Shown here: positions 43,077 to 53,409 of the stretch, piece after piece
Layout: each line of letters opens with the position of its first letter
Position numbering within the stretch: the stretch's first letter is position 1
NCBI GenBank assembly: GCA_014379625.1
Contig: JACMLJ010000089.1
Location: 40,788-104,787, forward strand
Length of the DNA stretch: 64,000 bases
From: Ferruginibacter sp.
Lineage (GTDB): Bacteria > Bacteroidota > Bacteroidia > Chitinophagales > Chitinophagaceae
Reading direction: 5' to 3'
Translations under genes and position numbers: made by a program
Notes under the pieces: generated by a model
Told to the model about the DNA's origin: nothing
Database searches by the model: none
Seen by the model: only the letters and a program-made list of their open reading frames with translations

Positions 43077-44849
43077 TTACTTCCAGCCTTTGTTTTGTGA
43101 TAAATTACTGAACTTTAGTACCTCAGAATTAGGCAACGGGCCGTAATACATATAATCGGCATAAGACCGGTTCTCAACATCAAAAGGACTGTATACAGTT
43201 CCATTAACATCCCAGCCTCTTGTCGTTTCGTTTAAGTTTATTTTCCAGCGGCGCAGATCCCAAAACCGGAAACTTTCGAAGCATAGTTCCAACCGGCGCT
43301 CGTTACGGATCAAGTCACGCATTTTATTTTTGTCGGCTTTACATTCCTCTAAATAGGCATCGCCATTTGTTGTACCTACCCCTGCCCTGTTACGGATCCT
43401 TTTTATTACATCATAAGCAGAATATGTACGGGTTGCGGTTCCTGTTGTTGGTCCAAAGGCCTCGTTGGCAGCTTCAGCATAGGCAAGATACATTTCAGTA
43501 TAGCGAATACGGGGTATAAGATGGTTTTTACCACTTATTGATGCGGGATTACGGTTTACGTCCATACGAAGTCTTTTTTTCATATAATAACCTGTACGGG
43601 TGGAAGTTTCCCTTCTGTTGATACCGTTATCAGTACCAGACTGACTACCAGTAAGAATCACCACGTTGCTCACACCTGCCGTACTTCCGTTATAAATGAT
43701 ATACCTGGCAAAACGTGGATCTCTTGCAGCATACGGGTTTGCGGAATTATAATTGGCGTTGGTATGACCGATAGGGAATCCGTTGGCCATAGGAAAGGCA
43801 TCTACCAGGTTCTGCGTGGGATTCATATTGCCGTTACCAAATAAAGTTGGCGGAAAGTTTGCAGTTTCCTGGCTACCCTCATTGGTAAGAACATTTTCCC
43901 TCCAAATGAATTCAGGAGGGTTAGTGCCACCACTAATAGCGTCAATCTCACTGGTGTTGGTATAATATGTGCCACCAGTGGCGGGTAGTGCATTAACACC
44001 CCCTTTGTAATCAATTACAGCACCTGCATAGTCTGCAGCATTAGCCCAGGTGCCGGTATTAGATGAATGTTGAAACGCAGGGCTGGCAGCCAATAAAGCA
44101 GTTCTGGCCCTGAATGATTTGGCTATTAAGCCGTTGACTAATTGGCGGGAATATTGACCCATTACCCGGTTATATATTTCTGGCTTTAGCGTTGCCACTT
44201 TGAAACGGTCAGGGATCTGGCTGGCAGCAGTAATATCATTATATTCCAGCGGCAAATTCGCCTCCGCACTATCCAGGTCTTTATAAATTTGTTTTACACA
44301 GGCCTCAAATGTGGCACGTGGCAAATTAACATCAGATTCAATAGTTTTTAGTTCTGTAATGATGGGTACTCCCATAAGCTGACCATCTTCTGTAACGCCC
44401 CCGTGTGTACGTAGCAGGAAAAACATGTGAAGTGCGCGCAAGCCATATGCTTCACCCTTCATTCTCATCTTAAAAAGCTTATTTGCTTCAGGATCTACAG
44501 CCCATCTTACACTATCTGCATTTGCAAGAAAAAGATTTACATACTGCAAAGCACCATACGACCCATCCCATACAGAAAGGGGATTGTTCGTAGCGGACCA
44601 CGATCCTGTGGCTACTAGCAAGAAGTTATTACCACGCTGATTAGTCACTGCATCATCGGTAGCATACTCGCTGTTGTTATAATAACCGGGGATTGTTCTG
44701 TAAGCATTTATAAGAAACCCCTGTGCATAGTTGCCATCTGCGTACATCTCGTCAATGCCCTTCAAATTCTCTGGGTTTGCGTCCAATATTTTTTTACAAT
44801 TTGTAAAAAGCAGAACAGTCATCCCGATAAGTATCACTTTTATTTTCAT
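43077..44849 (-). CDS. SusD/RagB-family lipoprotein (pair 2)
   Basis: A 590-residue surface glycan-binding lipoprotein with lipobox LLFTNC. The TPR-rich body has ALHMFFLLRTHGGV and the C-terminal SusD motifs RYTEMYLAYAEAANEA, RLELCFESFRFWDLRRW. It caps the SusC2 channel encoded 24 bp upstream. Pair 2 has diverged from pair 1. Confidence 0.95.
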   Translation of the reverse strand: MKIKVILIGMTVLLFTNCKKILDANPENLKGIDEMYADGNYAQGFLINAYRTIPGYYNNSEYATDDAVTNQRGNNFLLVATGSWSATNNPLSVWDGSYGALQYVNLFLANADSVRWAVDPEANKLFKMRMKGEAYGLRALHMFFLLRTHGGVTEDGQLMGVPIITELKTIESDVNLPRATFEACVKQIYKDLDSAEANLPLEYNDITAASQIPDRFKVATLKPEIYNRVMGQYSRQLVNGLIAKSFRARTALLAASPAFQHSSNTGTWANAADYAGAVIDYKGGVNALPATGGTYYTNTSEIDAISGGTNPPEFIWRENVLTNEGSQETANFPPTLFGNGNMNPTQNLVDAFPMANGFPIGHTNANYNSANPYAARDPRFARYIIYNGSTAGVSNVVILTGSQSGTDNGINRRETSTRTGYYMKKRLRMDVNRNPASISGKNHLIPRIRYTEMYLAYAEAANEAFGPTTGTATRTYSAYDVIKRIRNRAGVGTTNGDAYLEECKADKNKMRDLIRNERRLELCFESFRFWDLRRWKINLNETTRGWDVNGTVYSPFDVENRSYADYMYYGPLPNSEVLKFSNLSQNKGWK

Positions 44850-44873
44850 ATAGTTTTCTCTTTATTTTGTTTA

Positions 44874-47777
44874 TTAAAAAGCAGCCTTCACGCCCAGGTT
44901 ATAAAAACGGTATTGAGGAGCTGATCCTATATTGGTTTCCATTAGTTTGCGCTCTTTAGATACCACAAGCAGATTATCCCCCAGTACATACAGGCATAAG
45001 CCGTGAACAAAGGAGTTCTTAAAAATATTTTCATTGAAATCGTAGGTAAACTGCACCCTGGTCAAGTTAAATCGGTTGGTTTTATACATCCAGAAGGTGG
45101 AATTCTGGTAATTGTTGTTACCGGCAGTGGTAGTCAGGCGCGGGTAAGTAGCAGTATTTTTTGTTGCATCTGTCCAGCGATTCAATACTACTTCAGAATA
45201 TTTACTGTCACTTCTTGCCCAAAAATAGGAACTGTTTTTATAACCGATTGCACCATTTTGTCCGCTGCCGAGAGCGAATAAGGTTAAATTCTTCCATTTT
45301 AAGGTAAGATTTACACCGTAGGTAAATGGAGCAGCTGCAAAGCCATTATGTCCTAGATCAACCTGATCCCTATTGTCAATTATACGATCGTTATTAACAT
45401 CTTTGTATTTAATATCCCCCGGCCTAACGGTTCCACCAAAGGTTTGGGTGGCATGGCTATTAATCTCGGCCTGACTTTGGAACAATCCCTCACTAATATA
45501 CCCAAAGGAGGCATCAAGGGCCTTGCCCGCCCGGTATTGGTAGGCATCCTGAAAAACTTCATCTCTTTGAACAGCTTTAGAAGAATAGAGCATACCGGAA
45601 ACACCCAGGGAGTATTTCAACTGCCCAATCTGGTTATTTACATTAGCTGTAAAGTCAACGCCTGAACGCTTATCATTATTATAGTTCAGATATGGGCGGA
45701 AATCACCAGATCCGGTAAAGTAGGAAGGAAATAAGGTAGCACCTCTTGTAAGCAGACCTTTAATGTTTTGTGAAAAGTAATTGACATCTAATGTAATCAG
45801 GTTCTTAAAAAATGATGCCTCTAAACCTGCTCGCACCTCCTTTCTTTGAATAAATGTGAGATATGGATTACTTCCACGGCCTGACATTGTTGTAAACCCA
45901 CCGGCAACACCATCACGCCACGTGTAAAAGCCACCTAAATTACCGTCCTGACCATAAGTACCTGCATACAAATAATAATCTGTAGGGATGGTGCTATTAG
46001 GCCTTGTACCGGTTATGTCTAAATCCTGTTTTAACGATGCGTAAGAGCCTGTAATTTTCAGGTTATCAACAAAGGAAATAGCGTTCTTAAAAAATCCTTC
46101 ATCACTGATCCTCCAACCAAGCGTAACAGTTGGAGATAAAGCATTCTGATTATTTTCCGGAAGTTTTGCAGAATGTACCAACGCACCGGAAAAATCTACA
46201 TAATACTTCTGACGATAGTTGTAACCCGCCTGGAGACCAAGATTTGTATTTCTGATAGGATGATAATCGCTTCCGCCACTGTTACCGTTAGTACCGTTAT
46301 TAGGGTCGCTAGAGTTTTGTGTCAAATACCACCATCCCAAAAAAGCCGCAGTCACATGGTGATCACCGGCAAATGTATTATTATAGTTAAATTGCGAACG
46401 GAATGAATTTGTTTGAGAGTAAGTTGTTTGTCCAATCGACTCATTGGTAGTGTTGCCATCGGTACCGTATTTTGTCAAAGAAGTAATCACATCCTGGCCA
46501 TTTATTCTGGACCATTTTGGTTCATAAGTTGCATAACCCACCTGATAAGCCTCAGAATAAAAAGACCGGTAATCCATACTGTAAGCAGCTTTAAATGACA
46601 ATCCTTTCAGGAGTGAACCTAAATCAGCGTTTGCCCCCACATTATATAAAAAAGTACGGCTTTTTCTTTTGATGTAACCCGCGGCTAACATATCAGCAAA
46701 TGCATTAGTCTGATTGGTACTTAACCCTCCTAAAAGATACTTTCCGTCAATCACATTATTACTGTTCTCTACAGTGGTTCTATTTGGTATATTGTTAGCA
46801 GTATCTAACATACTAATAGGAATCAATGACGAAAACAAATTTGGGCGCAAAGTCGAGGAAGACCCCCAAAAATCACCTCTGCCTGTGTAATTATCAGACA
46901 TGTTGACAATTGCATCTGCTGAAGCACTCAGCCATTTGCTAACATTCATATCCACATTTCCCCTTACATTAAACCCGAAATCTTTATTGTTTTTCTGGTC
47001 TCCGTAATTCATGATGCTGTTATTACTTGTTAGTCCAAGGTTAGTATAATACCTGGCCAGCTCGTTTCCTCCAGAAATTTCGGTGGTTACATCTGACCTA
47101 TTATAAGCTTTTTTAATATAATCAGCATTGAAAAAATCAATATCTGGATATTTGTAAGGATTTAAACCAGACCTTGTGCTATCAATCACCGCTGCAGTAT
47201 ACCGCTCAGCAATACCATCATTACGGCTGGCTTCATTATAGAATGTCATATAATCGGCAGCATTTAAATATTTGGGATAACTTTTTGGAAAAAAGAGACC
47301 CGTGTTGGCCCGCACATCAATAGTTAAAGGTTTAACGCTTCCTCTCTTGGTAGTAATAAGAATTACACCCTTTGAAGCATTGCTACCGTACAACACTACA
47401 GCGCTGGCAGCTTTTAATACGGTAATAGATTCTATTTCGACCGGACGCACATCAACGGCCGGGCGGGGTACCCCGTCTACCAATATCAGTGCTCCCTGGC
47501 CCCATAAATTAGCATTGCCTGTATAGCCGCCTACAAAACTCAGAAGATTATCAAGACTGTTGGTACTATAATTTTTCTTAAGCAATTCAGATACATTAAT
47601 TACAGATACTCCGCCAAGCAAATCTTTTGTAGCGATTGTTCCAAAAGCTACATTTACAACACTATCGGTGTTTGACTGTTTTTGTACCTCCGGTACATTT
47701 TGCGCTAGTGCGCTAACCGCAATTAACATAAAGGTTGCAATCAGAACACCGCCAATCTTAATATTTATTTTCTTCAT
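44874..47777 (-). CDS. SusC-like TonB-dependent transporter (pair 2), N-terminally shortened
   Basis: A 967-residue outer-membrane channel with signal peptide ending ALAQ. The plug is at about 45-150: GALILVDGVPRPAVDVRPVE and LYGSNASKGVILITTKRG. The barrel follows and ends RFYNLGVKAAF with the terminal Phe. It lacks the carboxypeptidase-like (CarboxypepD_reg) domain that SusC proteins usually carry before the plug; only about 25 residues separate the signal peptide from the plug. In its plug motif, ITVLKAASAVVLYGS has Ala where Asp is usual (LKDAAA). It probably imports oligosaccharides with SusD2. Confidence 0.94.
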   Translation of the reverse strand: MKKINIKIGGVLIATFMLIAVSALAQNVPEVQKQSNTDSVVNVAFGTIATKDLLGGVSVINVSELLKKNYSTNSLDNLLSFVGGYTGNANLWGQGALILVDGVPRPAVDVRPVEIESITVLKAASAVVLYGSNASKGVILITTKRGSVKPLTIDVRANTGLFFPKSYPKYLNAADYMTFYNEASRNDGIAERYTAAVIDSTRSGLNPYKYPDIDFFNADYIKKAYNRSDVTTEISGGNELARYYTNLGLTSNNSIMNYGDQKNNKDFGFNVRGNVDMNVSKWLSASADAIVNMSDNYTGRGDFWGSSSTLRPNLFSSLIPISMLDTANNIPNRTTVENSNNVIDGKYLLGGLSTNQTNAFADMLAAGYIKRKSRTFLYNVGANADLGSLLKGLSFKAAYSMDYRSFYSEAYQVGYATYEPKWSRINGQDVITSLTKYGTDGNTTNESIGQTTYSQTNSFRSQFNYNNTFAGDHHVTAAFLGWWYLTQNSSDPNNGTNGNSGGSDYHPIRNTNLGLQAGYNYRQKYYVDFSGALVHSAKLPENNQNALSPTVTLGWRISDEGFFKNAISFVDNLKITGSYASLKQDLDITGTRPNSTIPTDYYLYAGTYGQDGNLGGFYTWRDGVAGGFTTMSGRGSNPYLTFIQRKEVRAGLEASFFKNLITLDVNYFSQNIKGLLTRGATLFPSYFTGSGDFRPYLNYNNDKRSGVDFTANVNNQIGQLKYSLGVSGMLYSSKAVQRDEVFQDAYQYRAGKALDASFGYISEGLFQSQAEINSHATQTFGGTVRPGDIKYKDVNNDRIIDNRDQVDLGHNGFAAAPFTYGVNLTLKWKNLTLFALGSGQNGAIGYKNSSYFWARSDSKYSEVVLNRWTDATKNTATYPRLTTTAGNNNYQNSTFWMYKTNRFNLTRVQFTYDFNENIFKNSFVHGLCLYVLGDNLLVVSKERKLMETNIGSAPQYRFYNLGVKAAF

Positions 47778-47797
47778 TTAGTTCTATTTTTTATTAG

Positions 47798-49696
47798 TTA
47801 CCAGCCTGGGTTTTGCTTAAAATCCGAATAGAAATTTACATCATTAACAAGGAAGGGCATCCAATAGTGGCGTTCACCTAACTGTCTTTGAAATAACACC
47901 CGCTCCCTGAAGTTTTTCACTTTTGCGTTTCTTGGGTCAGCATAAATTGTATTATTAGGAGTATCACGGTCAAATTCGATGGCTTTTTTTAATGTGTAGG
48001 GTTGTTGGGTTAACAATAGCCAGCGTCTGAGGTCAACAAACCGATGCCCTTCAAATGAAAGTTCCACTGCACGCTCCCTTCTGTATTCGCCTCTAAAACC
48101 GTCCTGGGAAGTGAGGAATTTTGAAGCAACATTGCCTACATTTAATCCTGGCCTGCTTCTTACAAAATTAACCGCGTCTACGGCTGTTTTACTATAACCG
48201 GGAGCCTTACCAGTTGGCGAATTATATGCTTCAGATGCTGCTTCAGCATACAAAAGGTACAGATCTGCCAAACGAAGGAAGCTTAATACGACTGTATTAT
48301 TTTCATTATAGCCATCAAAGTCATTCATCAGCCTTTGTACATATTTGCATAACATGTACCCCGTAAATACAGCTTTGTTAGAATTAGCTGTTCTGTATAA
48401 ACCGCCGGTATAAAGGCTGGCATACTGTCTGAACTGATCGTTTCCCACATTGGCAATGTTATTAACTGTTTTATCCCCATCAATCATTATATCGTGGTAG
48501 AAACGGGGATCCCTGTTTTTCCAGGGGTATAGTGGGTCATAGCCAGACTCAGCATCTGCCCTTTCAGGATCAGGGATAGGCATGCCATTGGCCATCCCGT
48601 AATAATCAACATAGTTAGCGGTGGGATACCCCTTAATACCAGAGTTATTGATGGTTGGAGGACGATAATCATTCACCTGGTTTCTGCGGAAGCGGTTGGC
48701 AGCATTCGCTAAGTTTTCCATGAATATGGTTTCTTCAAGCCCGGGTATTTTTCCATTTTGATTAAACGTGTAGAAGATTTGAGTGTATTGGGAAAAATCC
48801 GCTAATTTGTAACGACCTGTCTCTTCGATCAGTTTTAATGTTTGCCCTAAAACATCTGCAGCTTTCTTGGAGTATTCTACATCGTAGCCGCTACTTCCGG
48901 TAGTTTCTCTATTCATTAAGGGACTTGCTGCATAAAGCAGGTTCTTGCCTAAGAAGGCCATTGCCATGATTTTATTGATGCGGTAATTGTTATTTCCCTT
49001 TGTTTGTTCGCCTACTACTGTTGCATCCCAATTTACAGGAAGCAGGTCGGCTGCCTTCTGAAAATCCGCAGCTACCTTATCTGCTGCTGCCCGGTAACTT
49101 AACTGTGGCAATTTAGGCGTTTCATCCGCAGGTAAAGCCACATCAATATAAGGAATATGACCCCAGTACTGCATCAGCATAAAATGATACCATGCCCTGA
49201 AAAAGTACAACTGACCGGCTATAAGATTTTTTTCTTCTGCCGTTGCTTCTTTTAGTAACTCAAGATTAGCTATCCCAAGATTGGCTTTTCGAATTGAATA
49301 CCATGCAAGGCCCCAAAGAGCTCCCTTATCCCAACTATTTTGGCTGGAAGGACTGCCGCCCGGTTTGATCCATGATCCATAAAATACGGTGTTCCAGACA
49401 GGATAATTTCCCTGATCAAGGCTGTTAACCCATAAACGGGTTTCAGCAGGTTCCCAATATTCATCCTCTCCCCAGTTCCAGCAATTATGGCCATTTTCGT
49501 GTTGTGAAGAAAAAATTGGGATGGCATTATATAACTCCTCCGTCCAACCTTGAAAATTTCTAAAATCCTTATACGGTTCTGTCGGTTCTATATTTGTAAG
49601 GGGCGACTTATCCAAATATTTTTTGCAAGAGTTTAGGGTTAAAATAGCGCTAAAGCCGATCGTTAAGAGTAATACTGATGTTATATACCTTTTCAT
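47798..49696 (-). CDS. SusD/RagB-family lipoprotein (pair 1)
   Basis: A 632-residue surface glycan-binding lipoprotein with lipobox LTLNSC followed by KKYLDKSPLT. It shows QLYFFRAWYHFMLMQYWGHI and the C-terminal signature RLADLYLLYAEAASEAY, RERAVELSFEGHRFVDLRRW. It caps SusC1 and lies 11 bp after it and 20 bp before SusC2, so the four genes form one operon. Confidence 0.96.
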   Translation of the reverse strand: MKRYITSVLLLTIGFSAILTLNSCKKYLDKSPLTNIEPTEPYKDFRNFQGWTEELYNAIPIFSSQHENGHNCWNWGEDEYWEPAETRLWVNSLDQGNYPVWNTVFYGSWIKPGGSPSSQNSWDKGALWGLAWYSIRKANLGIANLELLKEATAEEKNLIAGQLYFFRAWYHFMLMQYWGHIPYIDVALPADETPKLPQLSYRAAADKVAADFQKAADLLPVNWDATVVGEQTKGNNNYRINKIMAMAFLGKNLLYAASPLMNRETTGSSGYDVEYSKKAADVLGQTLKLIEETGRYKLADFSQYTQIFYTFNQNGKIPGLEETIFMENLANAANRFRRNQVNDYRPPTINNSGIKGYPTANYVDYYGMANGMPIPDPERADAESGYDPLYPWKNRDPRFYHDIMIDGDKTVNNIANVGNDQFRQYASLYTGGLYRTANSNKAVFTGYMLCKYVQRLMNDFDGYNENNTVVLSFLRLADLYLLYAEAASEAYNSPTGKAPGYSKTAVDAVNFVRSRPGLNVGNVASKFLTSQDGFRGEYRRERAVELSFEGHRFVDLRRWLLLTQQPYTLKKAIEFDRDTPNNTIYADPRNAKVKNFRERVLFQRQLGERHYWMPFLVNDVNFYSDFKQNPGW

Positions 49697-49707
49697 TATT
49701 TAAAAAT

Positions 49708-52700
49708 TTAAAGATTAATGTCTAAACCTACATTGAAACGCTTTAGAGTAGGATATGCGCCGTTACCACCGTCACCTGCACCAGAGAAATTCGATTCCCG
49801 GTCATCCGGCATTTTAGTCCATAATATCAGGTTGTTTCCATTTGCATAAATCCGAACCGACTTCAAACCTATATGGTTAAGGATTCTTCCACTTAAGGTA
49901 TAAGCAATTTCTGCATTTTTCAGACGTACATAGGAACCATCATACGCATACCTGGTTGCCTCACCACCATTAGGATAGAGTGTACTCCACCTTGGCAACG
50001 GCATTTCGCCTCCGCTTTCCTTTGTCCAGAATGTTCCTTCCACATAAGCCACATTTGAATTAGGATACGTATTAAAAGATGGAAATCTAACCTGGCGGGT
50101 TACGTTATTAACACCATAAAACTGCACAAAGCAACTCCAGCCTTTCCAGTCTAATCCGATGGTAGCATTGTATGTGTTCTGAGGTGTGCCATTGTATCCG
50201 TACGCATCCTGGTCATACTGGTCAATAACGCCGTCACCGTTGATATCGATGATTTTGTAATCGCCTGACAGCTTGTTTTGATCGTTGGTAGCTCGTTGGG
50301 CTGTCCCATACATATCATCCCAAGTTTGCAGGAACCCATAATCTAAGTAAGACCGGTATTGACCTATCATATAGCCGGCCCTTTTTTGATTGGCTGGTAG
50401 TAGTTCGGGATCATCGCGGAAGATAGTTTTATTTTCAGCATGCGTCATATTGGTATTTGCATAAACACGCAGGCTTTTTCCAAAAGTTTGACTTAGGCGA
50501 ATTTCTATCTCATAGCCCTTGCCTTTTACCCTGCCAAGATTGGCTTGTGGCGCATTAACTCCAAAATAGGTAGGAATAGCACGCTCATTACCATTAATTA
50601 TAATGTCGGTCCTGTCGTCATTATATACATCTACACTACCTGCAATCTTTCCCTTAAAAAAAGAGTATTCAACACCTATATTACTTTTTTTCACTGTTTC
50701 CCAGGAAAGGTTAGGATTACCCAATTGTGTTACTCGATAGAATGTGTAGGGGGTATTGGATGGCGGCTGACTACCCATTATTGCATTACCGCCAAAACTC
50801 AACTGGTCAGAATAAGCGTTGCGACTACCCGAATTATCATCACCAACTTTACCCCACGAACCTCTTATTTTTAATAAATCAATGAAATTTAATTTATCCA
50901 TGAACTTCTCATTCGTAAGCACCCATCCTGCAGAGAATGAAGGGAAGAAAGCGAACCGGTAGTCAGGGCCAAACTTAGCTGAACCGTTATAAGCACCATT
51001 AACCTCAACAGGAAATCTGGTGTCATAATTATAAGTTGCGCGAAAAATCCAACCTTCACGATACCATGGAAATTCGCTTCCTGTAGCATATTTTTCGCGT
51101 TGCAACATGGCAAGACCCGTTAGATCGTGTTTGCCGACTTTATTGGCATAGTTTAATCCAATCTGGTAGTTGGAACGGCGGTAAGTTTGCCCTGTATTTA
51201 CGGAACCTGCCTGAGTTATCCAACGAACCGGATCAAAGTAATCGAGCTGAGTACCCGTATTTAGTGCTGTTTCGAGCGCCACAACCCCCGTTTCCGGATC
51301 GATCCACTTGCGTTGAGGGCCATTAAACCGATCGTCTATACCGCGGCTATCTTCCCTGAAATTGTTGTCAAGTGAGAAACTGGCTCTAAAATCCAACCCC
51401 TTTACAAACATACCCAGTCCCTGCTGTAGCACAAAATCTGTGGTAATTTGCGTAGCTGTTCTTTTATCAATGCCTGATACAGCCAGGTTATAGACTGAGT
51501 TAGGCACATCGGCATTACGGGGAGCAAACCAACCCCATGTGCCATCTGAATAAATAGGGCGCACAGCATCCGGAGAACTCCTGTAGGCTGATGCCCAATA
51601 ACCCGCATCACCATCTAAGCTTCCCCAGGGACCCTGGCGAACCCCATTTGAACCAAATAAACGGGTCGTAAGCCTGGTAGTTTTGGTGAGGTTAAAATCA
51701 AGATTACTGCGCACATTGGTGCGGTTGTAGTTATAATTTGATGTGTAACCTCTGCCATTGGGGAAAGATTTAAACAAATCCCCTTCAGAAACAAAATCAA
51801 CCGCAGCGAAATAGGTTACAAAATTAGAACCACCGGAAACGTTCACACTTGTATTGTAAGATTTGGCATTACTCTTAAATAACTCCTTTTCCCAATCAAC
51901 ATTAGGGTATCTATCCCACTCCGCGGCATTAGCAGGGTTTCGATATTTAATAAGAATGCCTTCAGGTTTGTAAGAAGTCCACCCGGCGGTAGTGGCCAAG
52001 AGTTCTCGTTCAATTACTTCATTTTTAAGTGAAAGTCCATCGTATGAGTCATACTTCTCGGGCAGCTTGGAAGCCGTTTTTATCGTCATATTAGATCTTA
52101 CACGAATCGTAGGCCTGCCAATTACCCCTCTTTTGGTAGTAATCAGTATTACCCCATTAGCTCCCCTAACACCGTACACAGCCGTAGCAGAAGCGTCTTT
52201 TAATATAGAAATTCCGTCTATAGAGGTAATATCTAATGTACCCAATGAACCCGGACGCTCTACACCATCCACTAGAATCAGCGGACTACTGCTACCCCAG
52301 CTGGTTTGAGCACGTATAAGTATTTGTGGATCTTCCCCACCAGGAATACCTGTAGAACTGGAAGTAACTAACCCAGGCAGATTACCGGTAAGGGTCATGC
52401 CAAGATTGCTAACACCACCTGTACGTTCCAGTACTTTTCCGGATACCTGGGAAATTGCACCGACAACGCTTGCTTTTTTCTGCTTACCGTAGCCTACCAC
52501 GATCACATCATCCAGTACGGCATTGTTGTCTGTAAACGTAACAACGATCGTTTGCTTATTACGGATATCAACCTCTTGTGTAACCTTTCCAATATGGCTA
52601 ACAAGCAGGAAATTTTTGCCGGCTGGAACAGAAATGGAAAACTTTCCATTTTGATCGGTACTCGTACTGATATTGGTAGCTTTTACCTGAACTGATGCAC

Positions 52701-52845
52701 CAGTTATCGAAACTTTCTGTGCATCAAGTACTACCCCGCTTATTGTCCGGGAATTTTGCGCAAAAACTGGCAGGCAAGTAACAGCAGGTACTAGCACCAG
52801 CGCAGCTATCAAAAGCCGTTTCCACAATCGTAATGTTAGAATCAT
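49708..52845 (-). CDS. SusC-like TonB-dependent transporter (pair 1)
   Basis: A 1045-residue outer-membrane channel. The ATG at 52845 begins the signal peptide (LLIAALVLVPAVTCLPVFAQ); an upstream open frame adds 27 residues without signal character. A CarboxypepD_reg-like domain (SGVVLDAQKVSITGASVQVK) and the TonB-box-like VLDDVIVVGYGKQKKASVVG precede a normal plug with PLILVDGVERPGSLGTLDIT and GVRGANGVILITTKRG. The barrel ends FNVGLDINL, where the final Leu replaces the usual Phe. It heads the four-gene SusCD operon. Confidence 0.96.
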   Translation of the reverse strand: MILTLRLWKRLLIAALVLVPAVTCLPVFAQNSRTISGVVLDAQKVSITGASVQVKATNISTSTDQNGKFSISVPAGKNFLLVSHIGKVTQEVDIRNKQTIVVTFTDNNAVLDDVIVVGYGKQKKASVVGAISQVSGKVLERTGGVSNLGMTLTGNLPGLVTSSSTGIPGGEDPQILIRAQTSWGSSSPLILVDGVERPGSLGTLDITSIDGISILKDASATAVYGVRGANGVILITTKRGVIGRPTIRVRSNMTIKTASKLPEKYDSYDGLSLKNEVIERELLATTAGWTSYKPEGILIKYRNPANAAEWDRYPNVDWEKELFKSNAKSYNTSVNVSGGSNFVTYFAAVDFVSEGDLFKSFPNGRGYTSNYNYNRTNVRSNLDFNLTKTTRLTTRLFGSNGVRQGPWGSLDGDAGYWASAYRSSPDAVRPIYSDGTWGWFAPRNADVPNSVYNLAVSGIDKRTATQITTDFVLQQGLGMFVKGLDFRASFSLDNNFREDSRGIDDRFNGPQRKWIDPETGVVALETALNTGTQLDYFDPVRWITQAGSVNTGQTYRRSNYQIGLNYANKVGKHDLTGLAMLQREKYATGSEFPWYREGWIFRATYNYDTRFPVEVNGAYNGSAKFGPDYRFAFFPSFSAGWVLTNEKFMDKLNFIDLLKIRGSWGKVGDDNSGSRNAYSDQLSFGGNAIMGSQPPSNTPYTFYRVTQLGNPNLSWETVKKSNIGVEYSFFKGKIAGSVDVYNDDRTDIIINGNERAIPTYFGVNAPQANLGRVKGKGYEIEIRLSQTFGKSLRVYANTNMTHAENKTIFRDDPELLPANQKRAGYMIGQYRSYLDYGFLQTWDDMYGTAQRATNDQNKLSGDYKIIDINGDGVIDQYDQDAYGYNGTPQNTYNATIGLDWKGWSCFVQFYGVNNVTRQVRFPSFNTYPNSNVAYVEGTFWTKESGGEMPLPRWSTLYPNGGEATRYAYDGSYVRLKNAEIAYTLSGRILNHIGLKSVRIYANGNNLILWTKMPDDRESNFSGAGDGGNGAYPTLKRFNVGLDINL

Positions 52846-53409
52846 TTTAAGCTTTTTTGGTTTTGAATATTTTGGAAGGGCAATAGAATTACACTCGATC
52901 CCCAAAATGAGGTCCGTATGAAGCATCAGGTAAATTTTAATCAGCTTAAATTTTCCTTTGCATCACTTTGTAAAACTGGAGATTAGTCATTCTCTTTTCA
53001 ACAAGTGTAAAAATGACAATAGTTGAACCTGGGAGAGTCGTTTAAATTTCATAAGCATCGTTTTGTTTGTAATTGCAATTGTTTTGTGAATCTATTCCTA
53101 AACCAATTGAGGTTTAAAAAATTTTGCAGTTTTAACTTCTCAAAAATATTAATACCCTAAGAATTTATACTATAGTAATCACAATAAAACCAAGAAAAAT
53201 GTCTAAAAACCACTCGACTGCTATTGCAAAAAGGCAGGTACTATTGTTAATAAACCGAAATTTCAAAATAAAGATCATTTATTTGATAAACCAGTTATTA
53301 CCGGTTCAGCGGAGCCGGACGGATAAAATGTGCCTGTTAGCAGGGCGGTGATAGGAACATAGAAAACAGGCCGTACAAAATTGTTTAAAATGATACAACC
53401 CTCCAAAGA
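52846..53409. other. Intergenic region upstream of the SusCD operon
   Basis: No gene is seen; a 50-codon frame at 53199-53351 (+) has no likeness. The region is AT-rich and should hold the operon promoter and the binding sites of the HTCS regulator, but I found no clear TAnnTTTG on the minus strand. CCGGTTCAGCGGAGCCGG at 53304-53321 can form a hairpin. Confidence 0.4.

Noticed and set aside
53199..53351. Open frame of 50 codons (+) upstream of the SusCD operon
   Set aside because: No likeness and an unusual composition for a gene; opposite to all neighbours.
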